A stretch of DNA of 64,000 nt, from the NCBI GenBank assembly GCA_963932465.1, contig OZ010799.1:285396083-285460082 (forward strand). The letters are read 5' to 3'. Numbering within the stretch: position 1 is the first letter of the stretch; each line of letters opens with the position of its first letter. A model generated the notes under the pieces. The model was not told the origin of the DNA and searched no databases. It saw only the letters and a list, made by a program, of their open reading frames with translations. The position numbers and the translations under genes are program-made. Shown here one piece after another: positions 55,015-64,000 of the stretch. Origin of the DNA: Maratus speciosus (Eukaryota > Arthropoda > Arachnida > Araneae > Salticidae).

Positions 55015-55768
55015 CAGTCAAAACTCCCTGTGCGACCACCTCCCTTAACGACTATTTTTTCATGGAACGAAATTTATTCCAGTAAGCTCAATGCTAATTT
55101 TACCTCCATTCAGAGACCATCCCAGTTGAATTCCCTCCATGAGCTACCAATTTCTTTTAAGAAAATGAAAAAAAATCCGTTTTTTCTTGGTCGCGTAAAG
55201 TTTTTTTTAGGAAAAATAATTCCGGAGAGTGCATTATTCATCAAACTTCTAAATTAAGTTTAGAATTTTCCATTATTCTGGTAGCTTTTAAGTATTTATA
55301 AACCCATTTGTGCCTTTTAAGGTAAATAATTTAACTCTGATGACAAATTCAGAATGAGGGTCAATAAACTTTCCTACCTTATTCTGTGTGGAGACTCTCA
55401 AAGAAATAGATAAATTAATGAAATCGTCATTATTTGTTCCCGTACAAAAAAAAAAAAAAAGCATTTATTTACTGAACTTCGAAAGGACTTGGAAATAAAA
55501 GTTAAAAGATAAAACCGTAAAATCAAAGTAAACATCAATGTATTCATTTTTTAAACTCTGCGATTAACTTATGTAATTAACTTTTGTTTTGATACTTAAA
55601 TTTTCATATTTTTTCCTAATATGAAAAATAAATTTTAGTAACATTAATTGTTACCTTTTTTCAACAATTAAAATCTGGATTTAAACATGACCTCCATTAA
55701 GAGACCACTTCTCGGAGCGACTACTTTTTATTGGAACGGAACGTGGTCGCTTTAGGGAGGTTTTTCTG
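55015..55768. mobile_element. 754-bp pogo/Tigger-type MITE
   Basis: TA at 55013-55014 and 55769-55770 flanks CAGTCAAAACTCCCTGTGCG and the inverse, which ends GGGAGGTTTTTCTG. Inner GACCACCTCCCTTA / TAGGGAGG and CCTCCATTCAGAGACCA / CCTCCATTAAGAGACCA words repeat near the ends, as in Tigger subterminal regions. An 87-codon frame at the left end is produced by these repeats and has no domain. Confidence 0.85.
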
Positions 55769-55774
55769 TATAAG

Positions 55775-57109
55775 GAACATGCAGTATTATGCAATTTTAG
55801 CTGGGGACAAAAAAAAATTCTACACAACTTCATGAATTGTTGTACACTACATGTTATAGAAATTTAGAATGCGGTGTCAGATTTGAGCAAAAAATCATAT
55901 CCAACGATTTCTCATTTATCGTTCTACGCTTCATTTTGGTTGAGAAAAAGGAATGTTGAAGAAAAAAATATATATGTGATACGTTAGATATTTTCGTGGA
56001 CATTCTTTTTCGGTACTTCGTTATTATCATTTATTTCTGTAGTTGTCATAATTCGAAATTGGGATAATTTTGTAATCGATAACCAAGAATTACACCAAGT
56101 TCGTCAGACCTAACTTTTCGTAGTCCTTTTGTTACATCGCAGTCATTTTTCAGTCAGAACCGTTGTCCCGAGTGACATTGTGATTATTAGAAAGTCCTTT
56201 TACAACAAAATCCACCATTTTCTGTAGTCCACTGGTTTTATGATCGTACTACTTCTGGCTTTTCCCAATGTGGGGCGAAGGTGTCAAGAAGGAACTTAAA
56301 TTTTATTGGCTAATTGTTTTTGATTGATAGCCGGGCTTGCGACGAAACAATGTTTGGCCGAGACCTGGATGCATAGTAAACCGGAAATAAAGTAAAGTTG
56401 CGCTAAGATCATCAATTTTTATGTTAAACTTAATTTGAACTTGAGTTTCGAACGTGATAAATGATGGGCTCAGAAATAAACTTGTCAGAGGCAAATTAGT
56501 TTAAAGTATTAGAATTTAAAGTTAGAAAAAAAAACTGGGATACTTTCTTTTAAACTTTGGATTTTAATAACCTTTTCTTTTCTTATCCTTATATATATAT
56601 ATATATATATATATATGCGTATACAATAAACAGTTAATTCAAATGTATTTCATTCAAAGAAAGTATGGTTCTAACTTTAAAATTTCTAGATTAACATTAA
56701 GTAAATAATATTATTGAAAGTTATGCATTATAATGAGTTAAAAGCACGTTAGAATTTTACATATTACTTTAAAATATCTTTAAATGTAATTGAATATGCT
56801 AAAGGCATATGTAAAATGTCTCGTTGAAACATCCTAAATTACTCTTTTTTGAATTACAAATACTATGTCTCGGAAATTTAAATGTTCTTAAGATTCATGT
56901 ATTATGTACTTAGTAATTACGAAAGCAAAACAATCTGTTTTCTTTCAAAACTGTCTGTTGTAAAGTCAAGCAATTAGAGTTCTTGTATATTTTGAGAGAG
57001 AATACATTTTCAAAAATTGTAAAGGAATTTTTAAGATACATATTACGAGAATATCGGTATATGTAAACTAATTAATTTGAAAATTTTATTTAACTAAAAG
57101 CGTGCAAAC

Positions 57110-57110
<1 letters not shown>
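55775..57110. other. AT-rich stretch without a recognised gene
   Basis: A slightly GC-richer patch at 56090-56360 (AGTTCGTCAGACCTAAC, GGCCGAGACCTGGATGC) has no open frame longer than about 60 codons and no domain. A (TA)n run lies at 56590-56616. Nothing further is supported. Confidence 0.4.
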
Positions 57111-57112
<2 letters not shown>

Positions 57113-57143
<31 letters not shown>

Positions 57144-57456
57144 AAAACCAAACCAAAAATTCGAAACCACGGAACTGAACCAACAATAAATAAACTAAAC
57201 CAAATGACAACTACAAAATAACTAAAAACAACTAACTTTAAAAACAACATACTTTAAAAACAACATACTTTAAAAACAACATACTTTAAAAACAACATAC
57301 TTTAAAAACAGCAAACTTTAAAAACATTCAAACTAAAACCAGAAGAAATTGAAACCATGGAGACAGGCCGGCATGCACTTGCGACATGCAACTGCGGGGT
57401 TAAAACCAGTTTTTATGTGCACAACGCTCCCCAAACAACCTGTCAAGACCAAAAAG

Positions 57457-57495
<39 letters not shown>

Positions 57496-57595
57496 AACAA
57501 ATCGAATGAGCTGCCTAAGACCCATCGAAAACAAACAACTGAACATGAAACACCAAACAATCGTGCACGCAAACCCTGAACAGTCAAAGCCACGG
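57113..57595 (-). repeat. 3' flank of the reverse transcriptase element
   Basis: In minus-strand order after the RT stop: about 100 bases, a T run corresponding to the A tract at 57451-57493, a conserved block at 57425-57355 (shared with 47651-47725), and six tandem 16-bp units of ACTTTAAAAACAACAT type at 57235-57330 (plus-strand reading), then (TA)n at 57113-57140. A 3' untranslated end with short tandem repeats next to a TA-rich site fits a retroelement terminus. The A tract is 3' of the RT only if read as T on the coding strand, so it is not a normal poly(A) tail. Confidence 0.6.
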
Positions 57596-58507
57596 TTACT
57601 CCTCTCTTCGCATCCACATTACCTCTAAATCTCTGCGATAAGTCTTACACTTTACGAAATTTCGTAGCAGACTCTTCAAAAATCTCTCAGGATAGCCATG
57701 GCGCAATGCCAGAATATACCAATTGTAAAGTTCTTCAATTTTTTCCCCAGTATTTGATGTCAATCTATCTATACGGTTTAACCCGTTAATAAAAATATTT
57801 CTATATATTGAGATATGCACATTTGATCCAAAATTTAAGATTTTCATAGTTTCAAAATTAAAGCCTTTTCGTTTATCATATATATCTGTTTTTATCTCGC
57901 CATTTTTTATCTCGATATTAATGTCTAAATAGTTGACCATGTTTTTACTTTTTGACTCCAATTTCAAATTTAAACCTCTAGGATAGCAATCAAATTTTTC
58001 TTTTTTCACATCATTGCATCTGACTATTAAAACGTCATCAATGTAACGAAAGCACTTCATATCCTCATTTATATCAATTTGTTCCTCATACATATATAAG
58101 TAGATATCGGCTAAAATCGAACTACAACTTCCCCCCATTGGAATACCTCTAACTTGTTTGTAAACAATTTTCCCGTCATATAAGTAGTTCTCACTCACTA
58201 CAAAGTTAAACAAATTAGTAAACCATTCCTGTCCGATATTTGAGGAATTATATTTACTAAAAAACTCCATAATTTTTATTTTAAGATTGTCCAAATCTAT
58301 ACTATTATACAGATCTTCAAAATCATACGCTGTTAAACTTGAAATGTTTTTCATTAGATTTAAATGTTTAATTAACTCAAAGCTGTTTTTTATTATACAA
58401 GCCGGTTTATCTTTCAATACTTCATCAAAAATCTCTTTTAATAAATTCAACAATTTTTTATTACAATTTTCCAAATATGAACCGAAACCACATCCCACAC
58501 AACACAT
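57596..58507 (-). CDS. Reverse transcriptase of a Penelope-like (possibly Naiad-type) retroelement, partial
   Basis: This is an uninterrupted 303-codon frame. From the N-terminus it shows CCVGCGFGSYLENC; motif A as TAYDFEDLYNSID (about residues 79-91); motif B' as RGIPMGGSCSSILADIYLY (~139-157); motif C as CFRYIDDVLIV with the catalytic Asp pair (~170-180); motif E as NMVNYLDINI; then IYDKRKGFNFE and the thumb-like GYPERFLKSLLRNF. The IPMG-xxC-xxLADxxLYxYE pattern and the YDKR-FxF element recall a large invertebrate RT clade that I associate with Penelope-like Naiads; this assignment is from memory of the motifs. It would copy element RNA into DNA at the target. The fingers motifs before motif A are short or absent, no GIY-YIG domain is fused, and two stops lie just upstream of the Met, so the copy is 5' truncated or lacks upstream exons. 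Lack of stops suggests recent activity. Confidence 0.82.
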   Translation of the reverse strand: MCCVGCGFGSYLENCNKKLLNLLKEIFDEVLKDKPACIIKNSFELIKHLNLMKNISSLTAYDFEDLYNSIDLDNLKIKIMEFFSKYNSSNIGQEWFTNLFNFVVSENYLYDGKIVYKQVRGIPMGGSCSSILADIYLYMYEEQIDINEDMKCFRYIDDVLIVRCNDVKKEKFDCYPRGLNLKLESKSKNMVNYLDINIEIKNGEIKTDIYDKRKGFNFETMKILNFGSNVHISIYRNIFINGLNRIDRLTSNTGEKIEELYNWYILALRHGYPERFLKSLLRNFVKCKTYRRDLEVMWMRREE

Positions 58508-58945
58508 ACGTCCAGATTATATTCAGTTTTCATCCACCATTTCCGAAATACGTCTATATATGTAATTTGGACGTATACAGCGAGCTAAAATACGTTCAGA
58601 ATTTGTTGAATGTTTGACATAGACGTAACTACGAAATAACTACAAAATATGGACATCAGTTTAAGAACATAAATTGGATGAAAACGCAACTAATCCAATT
58701 TTCGTCAAATCCCAAACTAAACCTTCACCTGTTTGTCCAATTTTGTGTTTTAATAACTTAAACTGGATGAAAACAGTACTAATCTAATTTTCGTTAATTC
58801 CGGGACAAAAACCTGACCTCGCCATTTACGGACATAATCTGGACAAAAACTTAACCTATCAACCGCCATCTTAAAATGGCGGCATATACAGACTTAGGCC
58901 TAATTGACCGAAACTTGTATTATTTATTTTTGTTTGTTTTATTAA
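58508..58945. other. Region upstream of the RT frame, with short repeats
   Basis: AACTGGATGAAAAC or AATTGGATGAAAACGC followed by ACTAATC-AATTTTCGT occurs twice (58674-58710 and 58757-58795), and GGACGTA/ACGTCCA words recur. CCGCCATCTTAAAATGGCGG at 58864-58883 is a perfect inverted repeat of 7 bp with a 6-base loop, containing the AAAATGGCGG word also found in family C. No RT-like sequence could be read on the minus strand here, so the RT element's 5' part is not in this interval. Confidence 0.5.
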
Positions 58946-58949
58946 TTTT

Positions 58950-59118
58950 TTATACAGTTTTCAACAAGTAAGGAATTTAATGCATTTATTTTTATCAGAA
59001 TATCACATTGTGGAGTTACGCTCCACATCAATCAATCAACGTGTGGAAGATTTGTTTATCTCATCGCGGAAATGAAAGCCATGCCGAAATAGTGAAAATG
59101 AGTTTGAATGCTGGTAAG
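58950..59118 (+). other. Candidate promoter and first exon (weak)
   Basis: A CAATCAATCAACG stretch is followed by a more GC-balanced segment (TCATCGCGGAAATGAAAGCC), and then AAAATGAGTTTGAATGCTGG with a full donor consensus GGTAAGTAA directly behind it (GT at 59114-59115). That would encode Met-Ser-Leu-Asn-Ala before an intron. A short upstream frame ATGAAAGCCATGCCGAAATAG precedes it. It is the only place in the window where base composition, start and donor line up, but such short matches arise by chance and no downstream exon was found. Confidence 0.25.
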
Positions 59119-59119
59119 T

Positions 59120-60245
59120 AAATTGACTTTGTTTTCTAGATTTATTGTGTTTGTGTGCATACTTTACATAAAACATTTCTGTCACGATTCTGTGTTTTGT
59201 TATTTATTTAATTTATCAATAGTTTTGACTTTAGTCTGGACTTTTTGATAGGAGAAATCAGCGTTTGATTACGTAAATAAGAATGCTTTGTTTACATGAT
59301 TTTTCTCGGTCATAATGCAGTTTTATAAAAAGTAAATAAAAATTTATTGGGTTGAAACGAATTTTACATTGATTTAGGGGCATATTAAAAAAAATAATTC
59401 TTTGACAATTAATATATTATGTGTTGCAAGTACGTAATTTCTAAAAACTTCCCATTTGATAGCAACTTCTTTTTTTGACATTTAAATTTATGTGATATCC
59501 AGTTCTTACTAAGACACCAGACTTTTTATATTTTAAATTTTCTAGTGCTCTAAGGAAAGATCATTACTCAAATGTTATTCATTCATTATCATATTGTAAT
59601 GTGAACTTATTTACTTAATACTAATAATTTAAAAAAAAAAGTCTGATCTATTTTGCTGAACAACATGAATTGTTTTATTATTGTGTGCATGAAAAATGTA
59701 TGAGGAAAATTTTTACTAGTATGTTCTAGATACAACTGGAGGTTCATTTCACAATTTTTAAAAAGGACAGGATGCATTTTGTCAATTTTAGAATAAGCAG
59801 GGTGCTGCGCCCTTAAATGATGGCCTAAAAGAAACAGTACTACTAATGCTCATATATATGTGTCTCATATGTATCATTATATGCATATTATTTACTTCCT
59901 GGATGCCATTTATACATCTTATATCATATTTTTATTATATAGGGCTGAAACTAGGGGGGTACAGAGAAGCAGAGGGGGTATATGCTCCGGGTGCCAGAAT
60001 GAAAGGCGAAGGGGGGCACAAAGTGAAGATTTTGTTTGTCGTTTCATACAAAAATGTATATATCCCCAAAGCAGAATACTTTGCAATGTTCTGCAACGAA
60101 CTTCATCTGAACAAAAATGTTCTGTGGGAATTTAAAAAAAGAAAGTTGCAGGGAGATTTTCTTAATACATGAAGAAGTGCAATGGCATCTTTTATAGGAA
60201 TGCAAAATACATTTTGTAAAATGCTGACATACTCAACCGAAAGAA
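59120..60245. other. AT-rich stretch without a recognised gene
   Basis: If 58950-59118 is a first exon this would be intron. The patch 59945-60160 is less AT-rich (AGGGGGTACAGAGAAGCAGA) and open in two frames, but it shows no domain and no good splice sites, and looks like part of a dispersed repeat. Confidence 0.4.
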
Positions 60246-60249
60246 ACTA

Positions 60250-61985
60250 TTGGCAAATTTTGTGATTTTACTGTGGTCAAATGATGAATTTCACTGTTTT
60301 TTCCGACAATCAATTGATTTTCGCAATATTTCAGAATTTTTCCTCTGTCAACTGGCGGATTTGACGTTTTTTTTCTCGGACCCAATCATCAAATTGTGGG
60401 ACTTTTTTTCCCCACAACTGGTTGAACAATTTCGAGATATTTTCTACAATTCACTGACAAATTTCGCGTTTTTTAACTGCAACTGGTGGGTGAATTTTGA
60501 GATATTTTTCTTTGACCGTTTGGTGAAAATCGTATTTTTTTTCACATAACTGATCCATGAATTTCATGTTTTTTACCAATAACTGATTGGCAAATGAATT
60601 GGCAAACTTTTTCCTGCTATAGATTGGAAACAATCATTGTTTTTTTCGTGACTGATCAAAGAATTTTGTGATTTTTCTGATAATTTTTTTTTACACGTGA
60701 CTGATTCAAATTTCATTATATTTTCTTTTTATCGATTGGCAAATTTTTTCTCTTTTTCTTGCGACTGATTGAATCAACGATTTTCTGATTTGTTTAAAAG
60801 ATCAACAAAAGGATTTTGCAATTTTTTAGCCGCGACTGATTGGCAAATTTTGCGATATTTACTTTCTACTTATTGGCAAACTTTGTCGTTTTTTTTGCGA
60901 CCGATTGGCAAAAATTGTGGATTTTTCCATGATTGGTCGATGAATTTCCAATTTTTGACGATTTTCACAGGCCGTTTTCATCACAGATTGGGGAATTTTG
61001 AAAAAATTTCCTTGTACCGATAAGCAAATTTTGCAGCAGCTTCTTGCGACCAATTTTAGAAAATCGTACATTTTCTCTGCTACTGATCAACGAATTTTGC
61101 AGCTTTTATGACGAGACACTGATGAATTTCACACTAGTTTCTTTCTACTGATTAGCAATTTTTTCCACTTTTTCTTGCAAACGATTGGTAAAAATCACGT
61201 TTTATTTTTTTTTTGTGAGTGCAACTGATCGACTAATTTTGCATTCTACCCACGACAGATCAGTGAATTCCGCAACATTTTCTTTCAGTCGATTGGAAAA
61301 CTTCGTTGCTTTTTTGCGATTCATCGGCCAAATCTCGAGGGAGGGGGGGGGGGGGGGGTGCACGACTGATCAATGACTTTCTGATTTTTCCTGACAATCT
61401 GCTGATGAATTTTTTTTTTTTTTTTAACCTGTGACCAATTTTTAAATTTCGCAATGTTTTTCTTGAACCAATAGGCAAATTTTTGTGGCTTTTTCTTGAG
61501 ACCACTTAGAGAAAATCATGAGTTTTTTCTGCTACTGATCTATGAATTTCGCAATTTCTTCCAACGATCTATTGACGAATTTCGCGATTTTTTAAACCGC
61601 GACCGATTTGCAAATTTCACGATTTTTTTTCCTTGTATCATAGGCAAATTTTGAGGCTTTTTCTTGAGATCGATTAGAGAAAATCATGTTTTTTTTTACA
61701 GTTTTCTTCCTTGGTGCACTGACAAATTTCACGGTTTTTTATCTGCAACTGATTGGCGAAAATCGTGGATTTTTTTCCTGCAACTGTTTGTTGAATTTTT
61801 TGTTTTCCCACAACAGGCTGAAGAATTTCATGATTTGTTCTCCATGATGAACTGACGAATTGCACGAGTTTTGCATGTGACCAGTTGTCATTTCACAATC
61901 TTTTTAAATAAACAATTAAAGAATTTTGCTTCTTTTTTTTTTTTTTTTTCCAGCCATTGAGTGCAAATTTCACAATTTTTTCTAA
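60250..61985 (+). repeat. Degenerate minisatellite 1 (ACTGATTGGCAAATTT type)
   Basis: Words of the form CGACTGATTGGCAAATTTTG followed by a T-rich spacer (CGATTTTTT) recur every ~35-40 bases, with heavy divergence. Insertions of poly(T), poly(G) (61341-61357) and an A/T-rich block occur. Open frames of 60-100 codons on both strands, rich in Phe and Cys-Asp-type words, are by-products of the repeat. Confidence 0.85.
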
Positions 61986-61989
61986 GACT

Positions 61990-62565
61990 GAATGGTGAAT
62001 TTTCTTGAAAATGAGGATTTGAAATATTTTGTGATGTACATCACATTTATAAGCATATTCTGCTTTGATGGTATATATATATATGAAATACAAAGAAGCT
62101 AAAAAAAATAATATAACAGATTCTGTGGTTTTAAAGTAATTTTCTTGAATTTTGACTGCTTCCCTGTTCTTATCATGAATAATTGGTGTGTATAAAACTC
62201 TGACTTATAGAAAAATATGTATATATACAACAATTATAGTTTATGTAGATGTCAAGAAAGTTTGAAACATTATAGTGGCCACTAACTTTAAAAAGTGGCT
62301 ACTAATGAAACTGAGTCTACCGGCCACTGGCTACTAACTCAATTTCCCAGTTTTCACCTATAATATATTTCCAGAAATGTTTCAGCAGAAGGGAAGGGGG
62401 GGGGGGGAATTCTCCCCCAGCGCTAATTACTTTTGTTGCAGGTCGGGTTAATTCTGTGTTTGGTTGGGTTCGGGTAACTTGATTTTTCAAAAGTTAGTTC
62501 AGTATGTATTATTTCAGATTAAATATATCTATAATAATAAAACTAGATGTTTGTGTATAAGCTGT
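61990..62565. other. Spacer between two minisatellite arrays
   Basis: It contains a (TA)n run at 62071-62082 and, near 62275-62345, a run of GGCCACTAAC/TGGCTACTAA words. A G run lies at 62396-62408. No gene is supported. Confidence 0.45.
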
Positions 62566-62569
62566 TTTC

Positions 62570-63890
62570 TAAAGAGACCGCTGTGTTTCTTCTGTGATCC
62601 TTTTATGAAATTCACTTTTTTTTCACGATCTTTTAAAGAAATTTGCGTTTTCTCGTGATCCTTTGAAGAAATTCGTGTTTTTTTTTTTTTTTTTTTTTTT
62701 GCAATCCTTTGACGAAATTAACCTTCTTTACGTGGTCCTGTGATGAAATTCAAATTATTTCAATGTTCCTTAGACAAAATTCGCTTTTTCCCACGATCAT
62801 TTTACAAAATTTGCATTTTTTTTGCGATCCTTCGACTAAACTTTCTTTTCTTCAACGGCCCTTAGACGAAATTTGCGTTCTTTCTGTGATCATTTCTCAA
62901 AATGTGTTTTATATGCAATTCTTTGACAACATTTTTTATGCGAGACTTTTGCGAACTTCATGTTTTTTCTGTGATATTTTGACGAAACCGCATTTTTTCT
63001 TCAATCATTTGACGAAATTCGTGTTTTTACCACAATCTTTTTACAATATTCGCGTGATTTCTGCGATCCTGTGACGAAATTCGCATTTTTCCCACGATCC
63101 TTCAGCTAAATTTGCATTAATGACCCTTAGACGAAATTCACGTTCTTTCCGCGATCATTCCATGAAAATTGCATTTTTTGCGCAATTCTTTGATGAAATT
63201 GGCATTTTTTATTAGTCTTTTAGGAAATTCGCACTTTTTCCGTGATCCTTTGACGAACTGTGCATTTTTTCTGTGATCATTTGAAGTAATTTGTGTTTTT
63301 ACTGCGATTTTATGACGAAATTTGCATTTTCATTGCACCCTTTTGACGAAATTTGCGTTTTACCGCAATCCTTTGATGAAATTCGTGCTTTTCCTAAATC
63401 CTTTTCAAAATTCGTGTTTTTCTGCGATCCTTTGACGAAATCTGCATTTTTTACGTGATCCTTTGACGAATTCAGCGATTAATCGAGATTATTTGACAAA
63501 ATCCGTGTTTTTTTTTTGCAATTATTTGATGAAATCTGCATTTTTCTGAGATAATTTAACGAAATTTGCATTTCATGAAATTGCCCCTTTTTACGCAATT
63601 TTTTGAAGAAATTTGCATTTTTTTTTTTTGCAATCATTTGACAAAATTTGTTATTTTTCTGCGATTCTTTGTTGAAATTCACATTTTACTGCGATCCTTT
63701 GCCAAAATCTACGTTTTCCCGCTGTGGTTTGCAGCACTCTGTGTTTTTCCGCGGTCATATGCCGAAATCTGCGTTTTTTCCGCAATCCGAAATTTGCTTT
63801 TTTCCCAGCAATCCTTTGGCGAAATTGGCAATTTTTTCTGCGAATGATTGACGAGAAAGGCTTTATTTTGCAATCAGTTGTCATAATTCA
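62570..63890 (+). repeat. Degenerate minisatellite 2 (GATCCTTTGACGAAATTCGC type)
   Basis: GATCCTTTGACGAAATTCG plus a T-rich spacer (CATTTTTTCTGC) recurs at intervals of 31-40 bases across 1.3 kb, for example at 63426 and 63457. The consensus is clearly related to array 1 (GACGAATTTCGCGATTTTT), so the two are probably one diverged array split by the spacer at 61990-62565. Open frames up to 121 codons in this region repeat FCD--TK-FF and are not genes. Confidence 0.88.
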
Positions 63891-64000
63891 CTATATTTTT
63901 CATGGATTTCTTTTTTATTTCTGAATGTTCGGGCCGATAACCGATTTTTTTTTAATTTTCAGAAAATTCAGAGACGAACTGTCCCTGTCATAGACCCGTT

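Noticed and set aside
62709..63074. 121-codon Phe/Cys-rich open frame
   Set aside because: It is produced by the T-rich minisatellite; codon periodicity follows the repeat unit and similar frames appear on both strands.

Overview
The window looks like intergenic DNA from a large, AT-rich invertebrate genome. I lean to an arthropod and perhaps a chelicerate, because of the mix of Penelope-like retroelements, mariner/pogo, hAT and piggyBac-type MITEs and satellite-bearing Helentron-like elements, but no host gene is present to settle it. I found no bacterial-type gene, operon or CRISPR array. The only long uninterrupted coding region is a reverse transcriptase (RT) at 57596-58507 (minus). Other coding traces are pseudogenes: an RT scrap near 11.4-11.9 kb (minus), two Penelope-like copies at 32.6-35.2 kb (minus) and a Tc1-type transposase tail at 40.9-41.35 kb (plus).

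Layout. 1-2.0 kb: two dispersed tandem- or microsatellite-bearing repeats. 3.3-6.4 kb: a nest of short TIR elements, several with 8-bp target duplications, inside two copies of one host module. 6.7-8.1 kb: a TTAA-flanked piggyBac-type MITE split by a second MITE that carries a 141-bp tandem array. 10.0-11.4 kb: a CACTG-ended element holding minisatellites and a tRNA-like SINE head. 14.0-17.2 kb: a 151-bp satellite of about 17 units with higher-order structure, then a microsatellite and a hairpin. 17.2-27.3 kb: a dense cluster of dispersed families (here named A, C, D and E), a 5S rRNA pseudogene and small TIR elements. 27.5-30.4 kb: two more TTAA-flanked MITEs. 30.5-35.6 kb: a diverged ~240-bp tandem array containing the Penelope-like relics. 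36.7-42 kb: a hAT MITE, family A in reverse, a TA-flanked TIR element, the Tc1 relic and repeat F. 43.8-47.5 kb: a 3.7-kb foldback element with ~0.7-kb arms that contains a family C element. 49.7-55.8 kb: pogo-like MITEs, second copies of repeats F and G, two more piggyBac-type MITEs and a hAT MITE with a perfect 8-bp duplication. 57.1-58.9 kb: the RT element. 60.2-63.9 kb: two degenerate 31-40-bp minisatellite arrays.

Main pattern. Three unrelated repeat families (A, B, C) share one architecture: a 5' end carrying a short subterminal repeat, a block of satellite-like monomers, a microsatellite, and a 3' hairpin whose right arm is the inverted copy of the 5' subterminal repeat. This matches the published description of Helentron-associated non-autonomous elements (HINEs). 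It suggests these mobile elements both generate and disperse satellite DNA here. Family names A to G are local labels only. Boundaries were set by eye from internal comparisons within the window, so end coordinates outside TIR/TSD-defined elements are approximate by tens of bases.
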